From: Thysanoteuthis rhombus
Taxonomy: Eukaryota > Mollusca > Cephalopoda > Oegopsida > Thysanoteuthidae
Direction: 5' to 3'
Assembly (NCBI GenBank): GCA_963457665.1
Contig: OY735234.1
Location: forward strand, 600,001-664,000
Length of the DNA: 64,000 nucleotides
Positions within the stretch are counted from its first letter, which is position 1, and each line of letters opens with the position of its first letter. This document shows, in pieces, positions 1-12,133 of the stretch. The notes beneath the pieces are model-generated. The model saw only the letters and a program-made list of their open reading frames with translations, searched no databases and was not told the DNA's origin. The position numbers were made by a program, and so were the translations under genes.

Positions 1-651
1 ACATTGGTAAGTTTTTATTTTTTGGAAAAACAAATAAGGAAATATCAAATAAAGCAGTTATCAAAGTAAAGTAATTTTTTGAACCAATCTTAATTCTTTT
101 TTTCTCCACAATATTTCATCCAGTTCATATTGAGAGAGTCTCCAAGTGAAATTTTTGCTTAGTTCAAGGTCACTTATCAATATAACCTTAAAGTAGGCGC
201 ATTGTAAAGTTCAAAGTGGACAAACAGTGAACAGTATGGAGAATGGAATCAGCGAGTCAAGTTCAAACTTTGACAGAGACAATTTGTGTTCACTCACACT
301 AAATAGTAGAGCAGAGTGGACTCTTTAGCCATGGTTAGTAACCAGTGTTGGAAATGGGTAACTGTTTCCAAACTAGCCCAAATCGGATGGGCTCCGTCAC
401 CTTAGACACATCCAACTGTACTTAGGTGACAGTAATGGTAAAAAAAATTCTCATTCTTAAAATATGAATTTACAAAGAATAAATCTAAAAGATTTTGCTT
501 AGAAATATTTTTTATGTGATTAACAGCAGTAACAACAATTTTCCTAAGCATTACTCATCGTAGAAAATTGAAAAATACATTCATTGATAGAAATGAAGAG
601 AAAGATTATAATAAAAGTGTTGAAGCCATAAGTCAGTCGAAGAATAATTAC
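1..651. other. TPRA1 intron (partial) with repeat-like DNA
   Basis: No exon found. Bases about 160-440 (several GTTCAA motifs, with 'gtgaacagtatggag') resemble 28.92-29.2 kb in DCLRE1C intron 2. Together with 860-1200 this may be one dispersed repeat of about 1 kb. The similarity was judged by eye. Confidence 0.4.
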
Positions 652-774
652 CAAGAAGAAAAACATAGAACTTGTAAACCAGAATTCCATGCCACCATGA
701 CCGAAGAGATCATAATCTCTTTTGGAATGGTCATTGAAGATTGTATCATAAGGAGGATGGAATTCTAGAACACC
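652..774 (-). CDS. TPRA1: TPRA1 coding exon 6 (last one in window)
   Basis: 123 bp, residues 213-253, phase 0. Acceptor CCTATTGCAG, donor GTAATT at 651 (a weaker match than the others). Codes the family signature FGHGGMEFW and the following FTSSMFFFL helix. No continuation was found in bases 1-651, so later exons lie outside the window. Confidence 0.9.
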
Positions 775-1800
775 CTGCAATAGGAAAGAAACAAAACAGC
801 ATTAATTCATTAATAATACAATGATCTGATTTCTGTAGGTTTATTTGCGTGTTACCGTAACACAGGAAAAACTGCACATAGTAGCAAGATTTTTGTTAGC
901 AGAATACTTTTAACATGTTCTACATTGGAGAATAATGCAATTACCAGTCCAATTTGCAACTTGATAATAATAGTGTGGGGTCGGAGTTCGTGCTTACCCT
1001 ATTATTCTATATTACAATGATCAGATTTCTCAAGGGAGATAATTTCAGGTATATCAAATACTGATTATAGAGTACTTCATTTAATTACGTGTATACAAAT
1101 TATAATGTAAATTTTATAAATAGGAAGCTAGTTTGATTTAAAAAGGATACAAGAGACTCATTTTGGAATAACAATGTTATTCACAGCAGAGAAAAATACT
1201 TTTAGTACATTTAAATAAAAGTAAATTTGAGAAGTATTGTACATAAAATTAACAGAACATTTTTTGAAAGACAATTTTTTTCAGAAATGATTAGATATCA
1301 TTCATAAGATTGTCTTGAACATCCCCCCCCATCATCTTTTTGCTATTTGGAGGATTGATCCCTTGTTTATTCCTCTTAGTTATGCATAGACACTCCATAT
1401 TTTGGGATTTTAGGTGCAATTGATTGAGAAAATTGAGACTGTTCTAAACTCTATGAATGGTTTCAAGCCTGATGAGAGGAAAAAATAAGAGAAAAAGTGA
1501 TGATGAGTTTGCATCACTTTTTGAGCATTGCAAATACTAAGAAACTATTTTTGAAAAGTAATTGTGATATATTTCAGTGGGATTCAGATGAGTCAAAACT
1601 CTGATTTCAGTCAGAATTTCATGAACTGATATCAGTGGTTTAAGATGAACCTCAAACTATCAATCCACAGTGTCAAATTTTAGGTATCTGATACATTGAA
1701 TTAAATATCTTGAATGTATTACCAGGAATAGGGTAATACCTTAATGTATAATCTGTAAATGGTTTGAATCGTCAGTATGTTATCAGCAGTGCATTAAATG

Positions 1801-1873
<73 letters not shown>

Positions 1874-4800
1874 CACACTATTGTCCATGGCAGTGGTAGT
1901 TTGATGAAAGTTGTTGACGAGTTTACATACCAGATGTGTTGTGAATGTTTACTGAGCTGGTAGACATAGCTAGTAAGTAGATGAAGTACTGATTCATGGT
2001 TGCTAGCTTCTAAAATTTTTGTAAAATTGTTACCATGGAGCAACCAGAGATAGAGCTAGTCATTGAAGTGGCCACAGAATCTAACAATTGTGCTGCTGCA
2101 AGGTCATTTGAAGTAACTGAGAAGATGGTAAGAGATTGGGGAAAGAATGAAAATGTTTAAGAAAAATGCCAAGGAAACAATGACTGAAGACAACAGCAAC
2201 ATTCACTGTCTCACCATCACAAAAGTTTGTACAGGATTTCAAGGTTAATGTTTTTGTATTTGCTCTCAAGTAGCAAAAAATTTCAAAATAAACCTGTGTG
2301 TAATGATGGGAGGGCTTTGAAATCCAACAATGACCAACAGAAAATCGGTGTTCAACATAGCCAACACTGGTGCCTGCCCGTATATTTTTTTCAGATGTTT
2401 GATGTACTGTTGGCTTAAATATTTGTTATAGGTAGGGGTCTGGGCAGGTTACGAAACTAATCAAGCAGTATTTTGAGTAGAATTTTAGGGTCACTGTTTT
2501 TGTAACTGGCCTACATTTTGGGGGGTGTTTTTTGTATGCTTCAACAGGTTGGAAACACTTACACATGAAGTCATATAAGTGAATATCAAATTTGAAAATC
2601 TTACCTGTGTAGTTGAGTAAATCAGAGCAATTGCAGATGTGACCAACAAAACCCTTTGGATGCTGGTTCGACTATCTAAATGGCCTACAACAGACAAAAA
2701 AAAAAAATCAATATCATCCACTTAATAATCAAGAATAACAACATTGAAAAAACAAAACAAAATAAAAATTGAATAATTGTGATCACTTTGGAACAGGTTA
2801 TTTTAGAAGACAACAACTGGCCGGTAACATTAAGGAAAGGATATAAAAATGGAACAAGTTACATTCATTGTAATGAAATTCATTGTTATAAACAATTTTA
2901 CATTATAAAAATTAATATGAAATTAATTTTCTAATAATTTTAATCAAAGAGTACAGCTTCCTCAGTAATAAATAATTTTTTATCATAATTTTTTGGGGGG
3001 CTCAACAACAATCTTCATTGATTGCATGGCTAGCTTTTTCAAGATTTTTGTAATTTCGGCTTGTTGAAAATCAACCAGATTGTGGTTGGTCTTCAAATGC
3101 CATTCCACCAAGTTAGAACCAAATCTACCACTTTCACACTTTTGTTGTACTCAAAGCTTCTTCCTTAAAAGCTTCTCTAAGCAATACAACAGTTCCAACA
3201 GCAGTTTTCCCAAAAAGAAGACAAAACTTCACGCAAACACTCAATTCTTTTCATCAGGTAGCATGAAAATTGCCAAACCTGTTTGAGAACAACAGAGAAA
3301 AGGCCTCAGGAAACAAATCAGTCAATCCAATACCACACCACATGTCACACTAGCTCACAATAATGTTAACTTGTGACACCTAGTCGCTCAATGTGCATTC
3401 CATTATTTTTGGTACCCCTTGTAAATGAAAATGATCAACACTACCTTACCAATAATAGGTAATCAGTAAATAAACATTTATTTACCAAGCTCACTTTAGT
3501 CTATCACTTAAGCCACAGTAGTGGAACACCCAATGAGGACTAAACTCATTTTATAAGCTAATTGGTCTGCAAGAGGAGCTTAGTTACATCACACTATGGT
3601 AAGCACCTAATTTGTTTAGAAAAAACTCATTCAATGGATAATCAAGAAAAATAAATACAATTCTAAAATACCCTAGGAATAGGATTTTATTTCTATTTCA
3701 AAAATTTTCATCCAGCTATGGGTAGACATGGCTCTCTAGCCTTAGGAGGCAAGCAGTCTTAGAGAGGGACAACATTAAATTCAAAACCACAGAGGAGGCA
3801 TACCACTCTACTATTCTTCCCCAAAACAATCAAGGCAATGCACGATTAAAATCTGTCGAGAGCCAAGATCATCTACTTGTTGAAAGATTATTTTTAGAAC
3901 AGAAATTTCAAGTGGATAAAATAATGATAATGAAACTCATCTTGCCAGAAAGTACAGAAGTTGTGAAGATGGACACTTACCAAAGGCAAAGCCAAAAATA
4001 ACAAGAGAAAGCTCAGTAGTAAGCAGGAAAAATCTTAGAATCAGCCACAGGATCTGAGGAGAAGAAGAAGCAGAAGAAAATAGAGATGAGGAAAAAAAGC
4101 GTTGGGTTCAAACATCAAAGTTTTAAAAAAGGGGGAGAGGGTTGAATTAACCCATTAACTGCAGCAAGAGTGGCTCAGTTGACGTGTTCTAAATTACACA
4201 GGGTGACACAAAATAAACTGAACAGTTTGTCTTTTCTATAAACAATGGAACTTTCCACTTGAAGTTACGGTCAGAGAAATATCAAGCAGAAAGAGATGTC
4301 CGTAACTTCAAGTGGAAGGTTAGGTAACTGATGGAAATCTCGTCATTCGCAGTTGAGCCATAGAACAGCTATAACTGAAATTTCAGTCATTTGCAGTTAA
4401 TGGTTTGGATTTGTCAGTTCAGTTCTTCCAAGAGGTGTGAAGGAAATGAAAATTTTTTTTTCAAGTGAATGGATAGAAAACTGTTAAGCAATCTTTTGTT
4501 TTGTGTCAATGAATTCCAAAAATAATAATAAGGGGAAGCTACTTTTTATTTGGTACATCATGACAGATTGTTTGCAGTCTACATCTGTCCTTCAATATAA
4601 TAATTCCAAAAGGTGAGGGTTATGCACCAAGTAGGAGTAGATTAACAAACCTTTTTATAGAAGGATGATTATGTTTCAGAAAAAATAGGCAGAAGACAAA
4701 ATGAAAGGATCCCATCAACATAATTCAAAAAATAATAAAACATCTAAAGAGATCCATAGTGAGCAGCTCTGCAATGTAAGTAAAATGCACCATATATGTG

Positions 4801-7800
4801 GGAGGGAGGGTACCAAAAGCAACTCTTTAATCAAAGAAGTATACCACTTATACTGTTTATTCAAGTGGAAACATCTCACGACATTTGTTTATATAAGAAA
4901 ACTCTAAATGCTATATTTATGAGCATAGATCAATAAGTCTGCAGTCCGACATAGTTATTAGCGGAATTTTGATCTTTTATTTTCATTGTATTATGTTCAA
5001 TCTATGTGAATAATATTTGCAACTAAAATAAAATGCATTGACAAGGAAATTATGCTGAAAAACAAATATTTGAAACGTAAAATAAATGCTTTTTTCATCA
5101 TTAAGCTACAGACTTACTGATTTACCTTTGTAAGATGTTACAAATATTAGGTAAGAAATTCTATGAAGTAAAAATAATCTTAGTGCCAAAGGCAGAACTT
5201 TCCAAACTTTTACCATTGGCAAATTTTTTTGCAACACATTATGGGCATAATGTCATTCCAGCATTTCAACTGATTCAATAAAAGTTTCTTTTGAAAGATA
5301 TTCCAAATTCTACTTAATTTCGCAACACAACTAGAGTTTATTGGTAACACATTTAAGTGTCATGACACACAAGCTCTCGCCAAAGGGGTTACGCTAATAG
5401 ATGTAAAAATTACTATTGATCAATACTTCACTTCATGTCAGAAGGTTGTGAACATATAATTGCAACAGAAGTACTGGCTTACAGAGAAAAGGACTTTATT
5501 ACTTTGAGCTCAGATGTTCAATCCAATATTATGTACTGATTTAGTCGGACTAGTATCCTCAACTGGGTTGTTATAGTCACAACATTTCTGCAATTGTACT
5601 TGCCTGACTTTTTTGGGTGTTAGTTGTACGAATTTGAATTGGACCTTTTAATCAATCGGGTAGATTGTTCTCATTACAATATTTTAATTCTTCTTAGTTA
5701 ATTTTTCCTTGTGATGTCACTTGTCTGCTTCTTCCACTGAACCAGAATATATGTGTGGCTATACGTGCAAGTGCCCAACAAACCATTATTTAGAAATTGA
5801 GAAAATTGCAATTCAAGTCCAATGAATTTTGTTTATGATATTCTTGTTATATTTAGTGCGACAATGCTCATCCATTTCAATTTTGCTGCTTGAACACCAC
5901 ATTATAATTCTGATGTATATTACAATGAATCTTAAATATGTCAGGTTATTTGAACATAATAACCAATTTTATTTTATTTTTTGACAGAGTTTCACTCACA
6001 ACATTTTAATCATTTTTACAGTGTTATCCCAAGGGGTAATGCATTGGGTATTTATCATGTGCAGCCACTCAGAAGTTGGAATTTTAGAGGTGAAATGTAC
6101 AATCGCAGAAACGTGACTATAATAACAAAGATGAGGATACTAGTCTAAGTAGATCAGTTAATGATAATTCCACAGGTCAGTAATTCAGACAAAAATGTTC
6201 ATATCAAATTGAGATGAACATCAATGAGGTGTCAGTGTGTGTGTGGGGGGGGAGAAGATTTTCCAGAAATTCATTTTCTTACAAAACAAACAAAAAAATA
6301 ACAAAGAAAAATAGTGTGCAAGAATCTGAATTGATTACTTACTTTATCAGCATCATCCCCAGCTTCCATTGATGCATTGACTGTCATGGCAACAATACAC
6401 CGAAGGATACTAATGCACACAACAACCACCACCTGATATAAACAACAACAACAACAAAAAAAAAAATGATGAATCATTCAATAATGAGGAGAGGTTTCAT
6501 TTTCAAAACCTGACAAAAAGGGAAAAATAAAAAAAATAAAAATATGGTAGAACAAAATTGTTGGATGACTCCTACCTCTGATTATTTTTGCTTCAACTGA
6601 GACTGACTTTCATGAACATGAAGTGATGTTGGAGCAAACAACAAGAAGGCATATGGAATTACAAGCTCGGCCCTGTGAGATACCATTCTGTCTCATCTCA
6701 TCTCGTCTCTGAGCTTGTTGCCCAAATAAACAGCAGTCATCTTTTCTTTGTCCAGTCAGACTTGATAAGCCTTCCCATTTCATCTGAGGCCACGATGAGA
6801 AGAGTCTTAATTTCATCTCCCATAGATCAGAGGCAGGCTCCGGCATTATCTATCCATCTGATGCCTTATCTTGTTATACATTAATAAAATTTCAAACTCC
6901 ATTCATCTTGAGGTGACAAGTTCAAAACAACTTGAACTGGCATTTATTTTATACACCTATTTTTTTTTAGCAGAAATGAAAGAATAAAATAAACACTATC
7001 ACACACTGAAGAGACCCAAATTATCTGATACAAAACAAATGAGGAGACACAAATGCCAAATAAGGAATAACTCATTGTTATCTACAATGTATATGTAGGA
7101 GAAGAGGACAAATGACATGTAGCTGGCTTTCTTTTCCAGTTTCCAATAACAATTCACTGTGACATCTCGACTAAAATATTTTTTATACACATTGCTCACT
7201 AGTTTACTTTTTGTTGTACATCATGAACAGTCAGAGATAAAATCTAAGATTGGACTATCATCAATCAAATTTTCAACATTTTATATCCATTATTAGTCCA
7301 TGACCTGTCTTGTCTCAGACGATTGTCATAAGTACAACAACAGTCTTGGATAATGGTGGCAACTGATAATATAAGTGTGACAGACACTGTAGGAAGGGAG
7401 AGGAGAGAAAAGAGAGTTAGGTAGTTTAATATTTAAGTTGGGAGGGAGAAGAGAGGAAAGTTAATAAATAAGTGAGTACAGAGGGAATGAGGAGAAAAGG
7501 TTAGTTTAATTAAAAGGGGGACAGGGAAGGAAAGAAAGGTAGTTCAATAAGAGGGTACAAAGGGGCAAAGGAATGATACCAAGTATAACAGGATATGGCT
7601 CTCATATACATAATGACTATATTTCCAGCAAAATATCTCTTGACTACAAAGTGAAATTTAAAAAATAAACAATTTTTTCATTAAATTTTTAAAATTTAAC
7701 TTTTTCCATCTAATTTTATTGATTTTGATCATGTCTCACAATAATAAAAAAACAATAAAAAGAAAACTAATCGAACTAAAAAGCACACAGAGAGTGCCTA

Positions 7801-10800
7801 CCTCTGTCAACACCATTGAAAGGGGATGCAATTGAATATGGATTCATCCCCAAATCTAATCATTTATTCCATAGCCTCTTGCCCACCTTTCTACAAAATC
7901 TAATTTGAGAACTTCAGGAGATATCAGGTGGATAGATATGAACTTATGATGCAATGGATATAACTGATATTGGGAGATAATTTGCATGGATCCACCCCTA
8001 AACTTGATCACTTTTTTTGTAGCCCATTGACCACCCTTTCACAAAATTCAATCAAAACTTTTAGAGATATTGTGAGATAAGTCTTCGAGGAAAATCTCTC
8101 AATCACAAAAATAATCCTGGATCTGTTCCAAAATTCAACCAACTCTCCCTTATCCCATTACCCACGCTTCTATAAAATTTCATTGAAATTCATTGAGAAC
8201 TTTTGGAGATATTGAATTGGTTGACACACAGAAAGAGGTGACTGAATACATATTCCTCTCCAACTTGGTTGTTAGAGAAAAAACATACATAAATTTCAAT
8301 GCCTATCTCATTGTATCAAACCAATGGAGAAAAAAAAAAAAAGATTAAAAAATAATGCTCTTTACGTGCCCTTATCACAACCTTATAACTGTTCCTGCAC
8401 TTAGCTTTAACTCTTATTGTAAAACTCATTCTAACATTTTCTCTTCTTTCTCGATACAGGGAAGACATATACTATAATCATGGATAATGTTTTTTAAAAT
8501 TAGTTGGACCTAAACATTGTCTGAGATGAATGGAAAATTTCAAATCAGTTTTTATATAGTAAAGTTGTTTATAATAATGAATTCAATAAGATAACTAAAA
8601 AGAACTCAGCACACCTCTGCCAATGCCATTGTGTGTGTGTGTGTGTGTGTGTGTATGGGGGGGGGGGGTAATTGCACACAGATCTGTGCCAAAATTCAAT
8701 CAGTTCTCCAATAGTCTGCTGTTATCCACCCTTCAATGGGGGAAAAAAAAAAAAAACGCCCCCAAAACAGAAAAATATGTATCGATCAATAAAAGATTCC
8801 TGGATCCACCCTAAAATTTTACCACCTCTTTCTTACCACATTGTCCACTCTCCTAAAAAATTTAATTGGAATCGATTCAGTACTTTGGAGATATCATATG
8901 GTTTGATGAACAAACTGATCACAATAAGTGGTTCCTTGTTGACTTGAAGTGGTAGCCCATTTAGTTGGAGCATTTTAGAAAAATTTAAGCATTTCTAAAT
9001 ATTTTGGCTTATGACAAAAGATAGAGTCTGAGAGAAGCTTTCTTACAGTTGGATACATTTGCTATTCAATCCTAATGCTTTACATGAATACATTTTACTC
9101 TGAAACAGTCAAAAATGGAATCTTAGCAATATGTAGAATGTTAAGTCACAAGGCAGCATGGATGGTTCACTGCTTCATCAGTCTGCATACATGATTATTT
9201 TACCAGTAAATCTGGAATCCCAGCCGAACATTTTAGTTAAAATACTTCAGTGTTGCCAAGTTGAAAAATGAATATTGTCAAGTCAATCCTCTGAATATAA
9301 CAAAGTTGATAAGAAAAATTGTGATAATAACATAGATGAGAAGTTTTTTTATTCTTTATCAATCACTGCTACTCATGACGAACAAGTTTAAACACTGTTG
9401 CTAGGATTAGGTATTTCATGTGTTCTGACATTTATACGTATTTATGTATCCTGTTCTAACTGTTCATATAAGAAATTTGAAATTTTACACACACTTCCCT
9501 CAGTGAGAAAGGAAAATGTAATTTATTTTGTATAAATTCCCTTTTTAGCATAGTTTTTAATGGAAGGGGGGTCAATTTGCAATGTAAGTTTATGCTAAAT
9601 TGATCCTTTAGTATGTGTTTGGCAGCATTTATGCTTGTTTTTCAGAAAATTCAGACTTTTTTTTACTGGTCACCGCCCAACAAGATACAAAAGAAGTAAC
9701 TTATTCATAGATCACCCCCTTTTCTAAATGTTTCAATTGATCACCCACAACATGGGATGCAGCACAAAGACACTGGTCAGGTGACATTTTTTATTGAGTG
9801 ATCAACCAGACTTTCTGAGCAGGTTTTCTCCTGAATTTTCTATAAAAAACACTTAAACAAAAAGAAACGATACTTACCAAAGCATAAAACACCAAGTAAA
9901 TAGGGCTGTTGGTATTCCTTAATTTAACAATGGCTGTTTTAAACCGCCATAGAAGAAAGATCATAAATAAGACATTAGGTATAAGAATGCTCACGTCCCA
10001 TATTCTGACTCTGTGGAAAAAAAAAAAAAAGGAAAGATGAATAAAAATGTCATAGAAATTGAAATAAGCAGTCTGGATAAATTAACACATTCAACTTCAA
10101 AGGACGATAATTAACATTTTTGCTACTTCATCTATTAAGCGCCAAAAGACATTGATTAACATCCTGCTTTTTAAACAATGCACTTTGTCTTCACTTTTTC
10201 TCTGTACACTGTTATAACAAATACCCACTTTCTAGAAATGTTATTTATTTCATTCATCCTCTTTATTCAGTAGATATTGCACATTCAGTTTACCATTTAT
10301 TCCAGTCTTCACAGAATTCTCTCAATGAAGATAAACTTCTTGGAAAGCTGCAAAAGACAGAGCAGTTCTTTGCTCAGAAAACTAGAATGTTCTAGGGGGA
10401 GAGAGTTATGAAAATGTTTGAAAGGTGGAAGAAGATAGACCAAAAGATGTAGCTAAATAGAGTTAGTGTTGAAAATATAAAATTTCTCACCTACTTAATC
10501 CTTTCCAGACTGCATTTATTAAAAAATTTTACCAGTCACCAAATCAAAATTCAATCTGTGAGCTATCTACACAAGTTAAACTCATTGTATCATACGTATT
10601 CTAGAAGGATTATGCTATATGGGGGAGGTATTCTTATTCATGAATATCTGGTTTGGGTTATTTCCATGGAAACAGAATTCAATAAAATTGCTGAGAAATG
10701 TATAACTGAACCAAGGATGAAGTTTTAATAAATTGTAACAATTACGTCTTAGAAGTTGAACAACCACAGCCATTAAAGATTGCAAAGGGTTCTATTTTTT

Positions 10801-11749
10801 TTTATGTGTGCATTGGAAAATGGCATCAGTACTCCACTAGATATTTTCTAAAACATTTTTTTAATTTTTAGAAAAAAAACCTCTTTTACCTTTTTTAGAC
10901 TGTATCCTTACAGGTTTAATAACAACCGGATTCTCTAGAATCCAGATATTTTTTTTACTATATTTTAGATGTTTTCCTGGTTTCCCCCTGTGGAAAACAC
11001 CAGTAGATGTCATAAATAGAATTTATTCTGACTGTATTCATACTTCAAAAGAATCTTTTTTTTTTACATGACTTCAAATTTTGATGCTATAGTTGTTCAA
11101 TCATTGACTGTGACGGCAAGTTCAAATAAATTCTAATGAAACAATAATTTCCCCGTCTTCAAAGCCAACAATGGTCTTCAATATCTCCTAGACATTCATA
11201 AGTCTATGCCTATTTGTTATGGTATCAAAATGTGACCATATTGCTAATTTTGAAGCACACTGCCTCTACATGAAAGCCATTGAGCTGTTTGGGCTGATTA
11301 AATAGCATATACTCCTTGACAGCTATTTGGTATTACTTGACTCAGTAGTAAACAGACATGTTTGGCTGGTCAGTTTGAAAAGGATTTTTCACTTACTCGG
11401 TTTAAAAACCTAAAAATATGGAATAAGATCTGCAATTTTTGTTAATATAACAACAAAAAATGCAGAGTTGAAAAGACCAAGGAACTCACCTTCCACTGAT
11501 ATCTTTGTACAAGATTTGTAAGCAGAAATGTTCTTCTATGTTGGCTGCTGGGGCCGTTGTGTTCTGAGTAAAGGTTGTTGTCATGGTGGTTGAGGTGCTG
11601 GCCAGCGTTGTTGTGCTACTTGAGACAGTGGAGTTATTGGATTCATATTTCAGGACACTGTTTCCATCGGTAACATAGGGCTGAAGGCTGGTTCCAAGAC
11701 TGTGGCCCATCTTCAACACAGCGGAACTGCCAGAATTGGCAGGATCCAT
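652..11749 (-). CDS. TPRA1: TPRA1 (transmembrane protein adipocyte-associated 1, GPR175/TMEM227), 3' end beyond window
   Basis: Multi-pass membrane protein of the TPRA1 family, whose molecular function is poorly known. Coding exons in transcript order are 11749-11490, 10010-9878, 6432-6343, 4053-3981, 2684-2605 and 774-652. All introns are GT-AG and the frame closes at each junction, giving 253 residues; human TPRA1 has about 373, so the last membrane segments and the tail lie left of base 1. Residues 1-87 form a Ser/Thr-rich, probably extracellular segment. Family blocks follow: VRIWDVSILIPNVLF (88-102), NSPIYLVFYAL, CIVAMTVNAS, the exon-4 helix ILWLILRFFLL, GHLDSRTSIQRVL (186-198) and FGHGGMEFW (236-244). 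The start is the ATG at 11749 in a strong context (A at -3, G at +4); upstream in-frame codons hold no ATG. Identity rests on block-by-block recall of the human protein and is very secure. Confidence 0.93.
1801..1866. repeat. TA microsatellite
   Basis: About 66 bp of AT/TA with one G, followed by a short CA run. Confidence 0.95.
2035..2170 (+). pseudogene. Pogo/Tigger-type transposase DNA-binding fragment
   Basis: Plus-strand reading gives a BrkDBD/CENP-B-like helix-turn-helix with the core CAAARSFEVTEKMVRDWGKN (the usual family form is NrxAARxFgVsexxVRxWRK), followed by a MPKE segment in a shifted frame. It breaks down after about 45 residues and has no catalytic domain. It lies inside a TPRA1 intron, opposite to the gene. 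Old transposon debris. Confidence 0.55.
2605..2684 (-). CDS. TPRA1: TPRA1 coding exon 5
   Basis: 80 bp, residues 186-212. Acceptor TGTTGTAG, donor GTAAGA at 2604. Codes HLDSRTSIQRVLLVTSAIAL then IYSTTQ, against human [20 protein letters not shown]. Confidence 0.94.
2685..3980. other. TPRA1 intron
   Basis: Apart from the mariner fragment at 3.0-3.2 kb, this stretch is AT-rich intron with no feature I can name. Confidence 0.5.
3005..3220 (-). pseudogene. Mariner-type transposase N-terminal (HTH_48) fragment
   Basis: Minus-strand reading shows FGKTAVGTVVLLREAFKEEA, then stops and shifts, then FEDQPQSG and STSRNYKNLEKA. This is the order expected of the paired helix-turn-helix region of mariner/SETMAR transposases (LGKTATETFxMLxEAYGxEA ... 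xDxPRSGRPST). At least three in-frame stops or shifts. It sits in a TPRA1 intron. Confidence 0.6.
3981..4053 (-). CDS. TPRA1: TPRA1 coding exon 4
   Basis: 73 bp, residues 162-185 plus the first base of G186; too short for a simple ORF scan, found by homology. Acceptor TCTCCTCAG, donor GTAAGT at 3980. Codes ILWLILRFFLLTTELSLVIF then GFAFG, matching human [20 protein letters not shown]. Confidence 0.93.
4147..4407. mobile_element. piggyBac-like MITE / foldback element
   Basis: Starts TTAACCCATTAACTGCAG at 4147. The other end, read on the minus strand, gives CCAAACCATTAACTGC, so the termini are inverted repeats sharing CCATTAACTGCA. The inner arms include CCACTTGAAGTTACGG (4256-4271) and its exact reverse complement (about 4301-4316). 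The left end is a TTAA; the right end has decayed. No coding capacity. Confidence 0.55.
5520..6185. mobile_element. Foldback element in TPRA1 intron 3
   Basis: About 60-70 bp at 5530-5600 (containing GACTAGTATCCTCA and TTATAGTCAC) recurs in reverse complement at about 6095-6165. The outer flanks also match in part (TACTGATTTAGTC against TAACTGATCTACTTAG). The spacer is about 480 bp without ORFs. Non-autonomous transposon-like. Confidence 0.5.
6343..6432 (-). CDS. TPRA1: TPRA1 coding exon 3
   Basis: 90 bp, residues 132-161, phase 0 at both ends. Acceptor TATATCAG, donor GTAAGT at 6342. Codes VVVVVCISILRCIVAMTVNA followed by an acidic loop ending DDADK; the human counterpart is also ADK before the next helix. 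Confidence 0.92.
7388..7580 (+). repeat. Purine-rich degenerate tandem tract
   Basis: Four to five AG-rich blocks (such as GGGAGGGAGAAGAGAGG and GGGAAGGAAAGAAAGG), each followed by a short AT segment, spaced about 40-50 bp apart. Confidence 0.5.
7784..8330 (+). repeat. Dispersed repeat R2, copy 1
   Basis: Begins CACACAGAGAGTGCCTACC and has three internal sub-blocks, each with 'ggatccacc/ggatctg', 'aaatt/acttgatca', 'aaaattcattga' and 'aacttttggagatat'. Related copies lie at 8602-8950, 58165-58420 and 58900-59200 (plus) and 37750-38060 and 59480-59870 (minus). Resembles widespread noncoding invertebrate repeats; class unknown. Confidence 0.6.
8602..8950 (+). repeat. Dispersed repeat R2, copy 2
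   Basis: Same opening as copy 1 (CTCTGCCAATGCCATTG), then a GT microsatellite at 8630-8654 and a G run at 8657-8668, then the 'cctggatccaccctaaaat' and 'ctttggagatatc' blocks. Confidence 0.6.
8630..8668 (+). repeat. GT run followed by G run
   Basis: GT x 12, then TATG and twelve G, inside repeat R2 copy 2. Confidence 0.9.
9878..10010 (-). CDS. TPRA1: TPRA1 coding exon 2
   Basis: 133 bp, residues 87-131. Acceptor TTCCACAG after a run of T, donor GTAAGT at 9877. Codes the first membrane helix (SILIPNVLFMIFLLW) and the loop KTAIVKLRNTNSPIYLVFYAL, nearly colinear with the human protein. Confidence 0.93.
10011..11489. other. TPRA1 intron 1 (between coding exons 1 and 2)
   Basis: AT-rich with no ORF of merit and no repeat I could match confidently elsewhere in the window. 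Confidence 0.5.
11490..11749 (-). CDS. TPRA1: TPRA1 coding exon 1 (N-terminus)
   Basis: Codes residues 1-86 and two bases of R87. The donor is GTGAGT at 11489-11484. Sequons occur at N38, N39 and N63, amid runs of Ser and Thr (residues 40-65). The family-like block CLQILYKDISGR ends the exon. A likely acceptor (ATTTTCAG) places the exon's 5' edge at 11852, so 11750-11852 is 5'UTR and at least one noncoding exon should lie further right. That UTR contains a minimal upstream ORF, ATG-AGT-TGA, at 11846-11838. Confidence 0.88.
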
Positions 11750-12133
11750 TTTTATTCCACTTGTTTGGTGGGGAAGGGTAAGAAAAAATAGGGACACTAA
11801 ATGTCTTACAAAATGAATTCTTTTTCGTCTCACTTTTTCAACTCATTTCTTCCTGAAAATAAACAAATAAATGAGTCAAAAAGAGTTTTCCTTTCTTTAA
11901 AAAAATTATTTCATTGTAAACAAGCCAGACTTTTTCCATTTATGAGCCTGTAGATTACATAGAAAAGTATTATTTTTTCATTCTAATAAGACTTACTGAT
12001 GTCATTCAAAACCAAATCTAAATTCAGGAGTTTTACAATCTGATTTGAGTCAAATTCACACATCTCTTGCATGACAAAGAATCCTTCCTTTAGTTACATT
12101 TTTTTTGGTGTTTTTGTGCAAAGCGATTTTTGC

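Larger units (their letters stand above)
775..2604. other. TPRA1 intron with repeats
   Basis: Holds a dispersed repeat at about 860-1200 that resembles 29.74-30.02 kb, a TA microsatellite at 1801-1866 and a pogo-type fragment at about 2035-2170. No further coding sequence seen. Confidence 0.5.
6433..9877. other. TPRA1 intron 2, repeat-rich
   Basis: Contains a purine-rich degenerate tandem tract at 7388-7580, two copies of a dispersed repeat (7784-8330 and 8602-8950) and a GT microsatellite. Bases 8950-9877 show nothing I recognise, except a short piece near 9540 like the repeat family at 34.08 kb in reverse. Confidence 0.5.
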
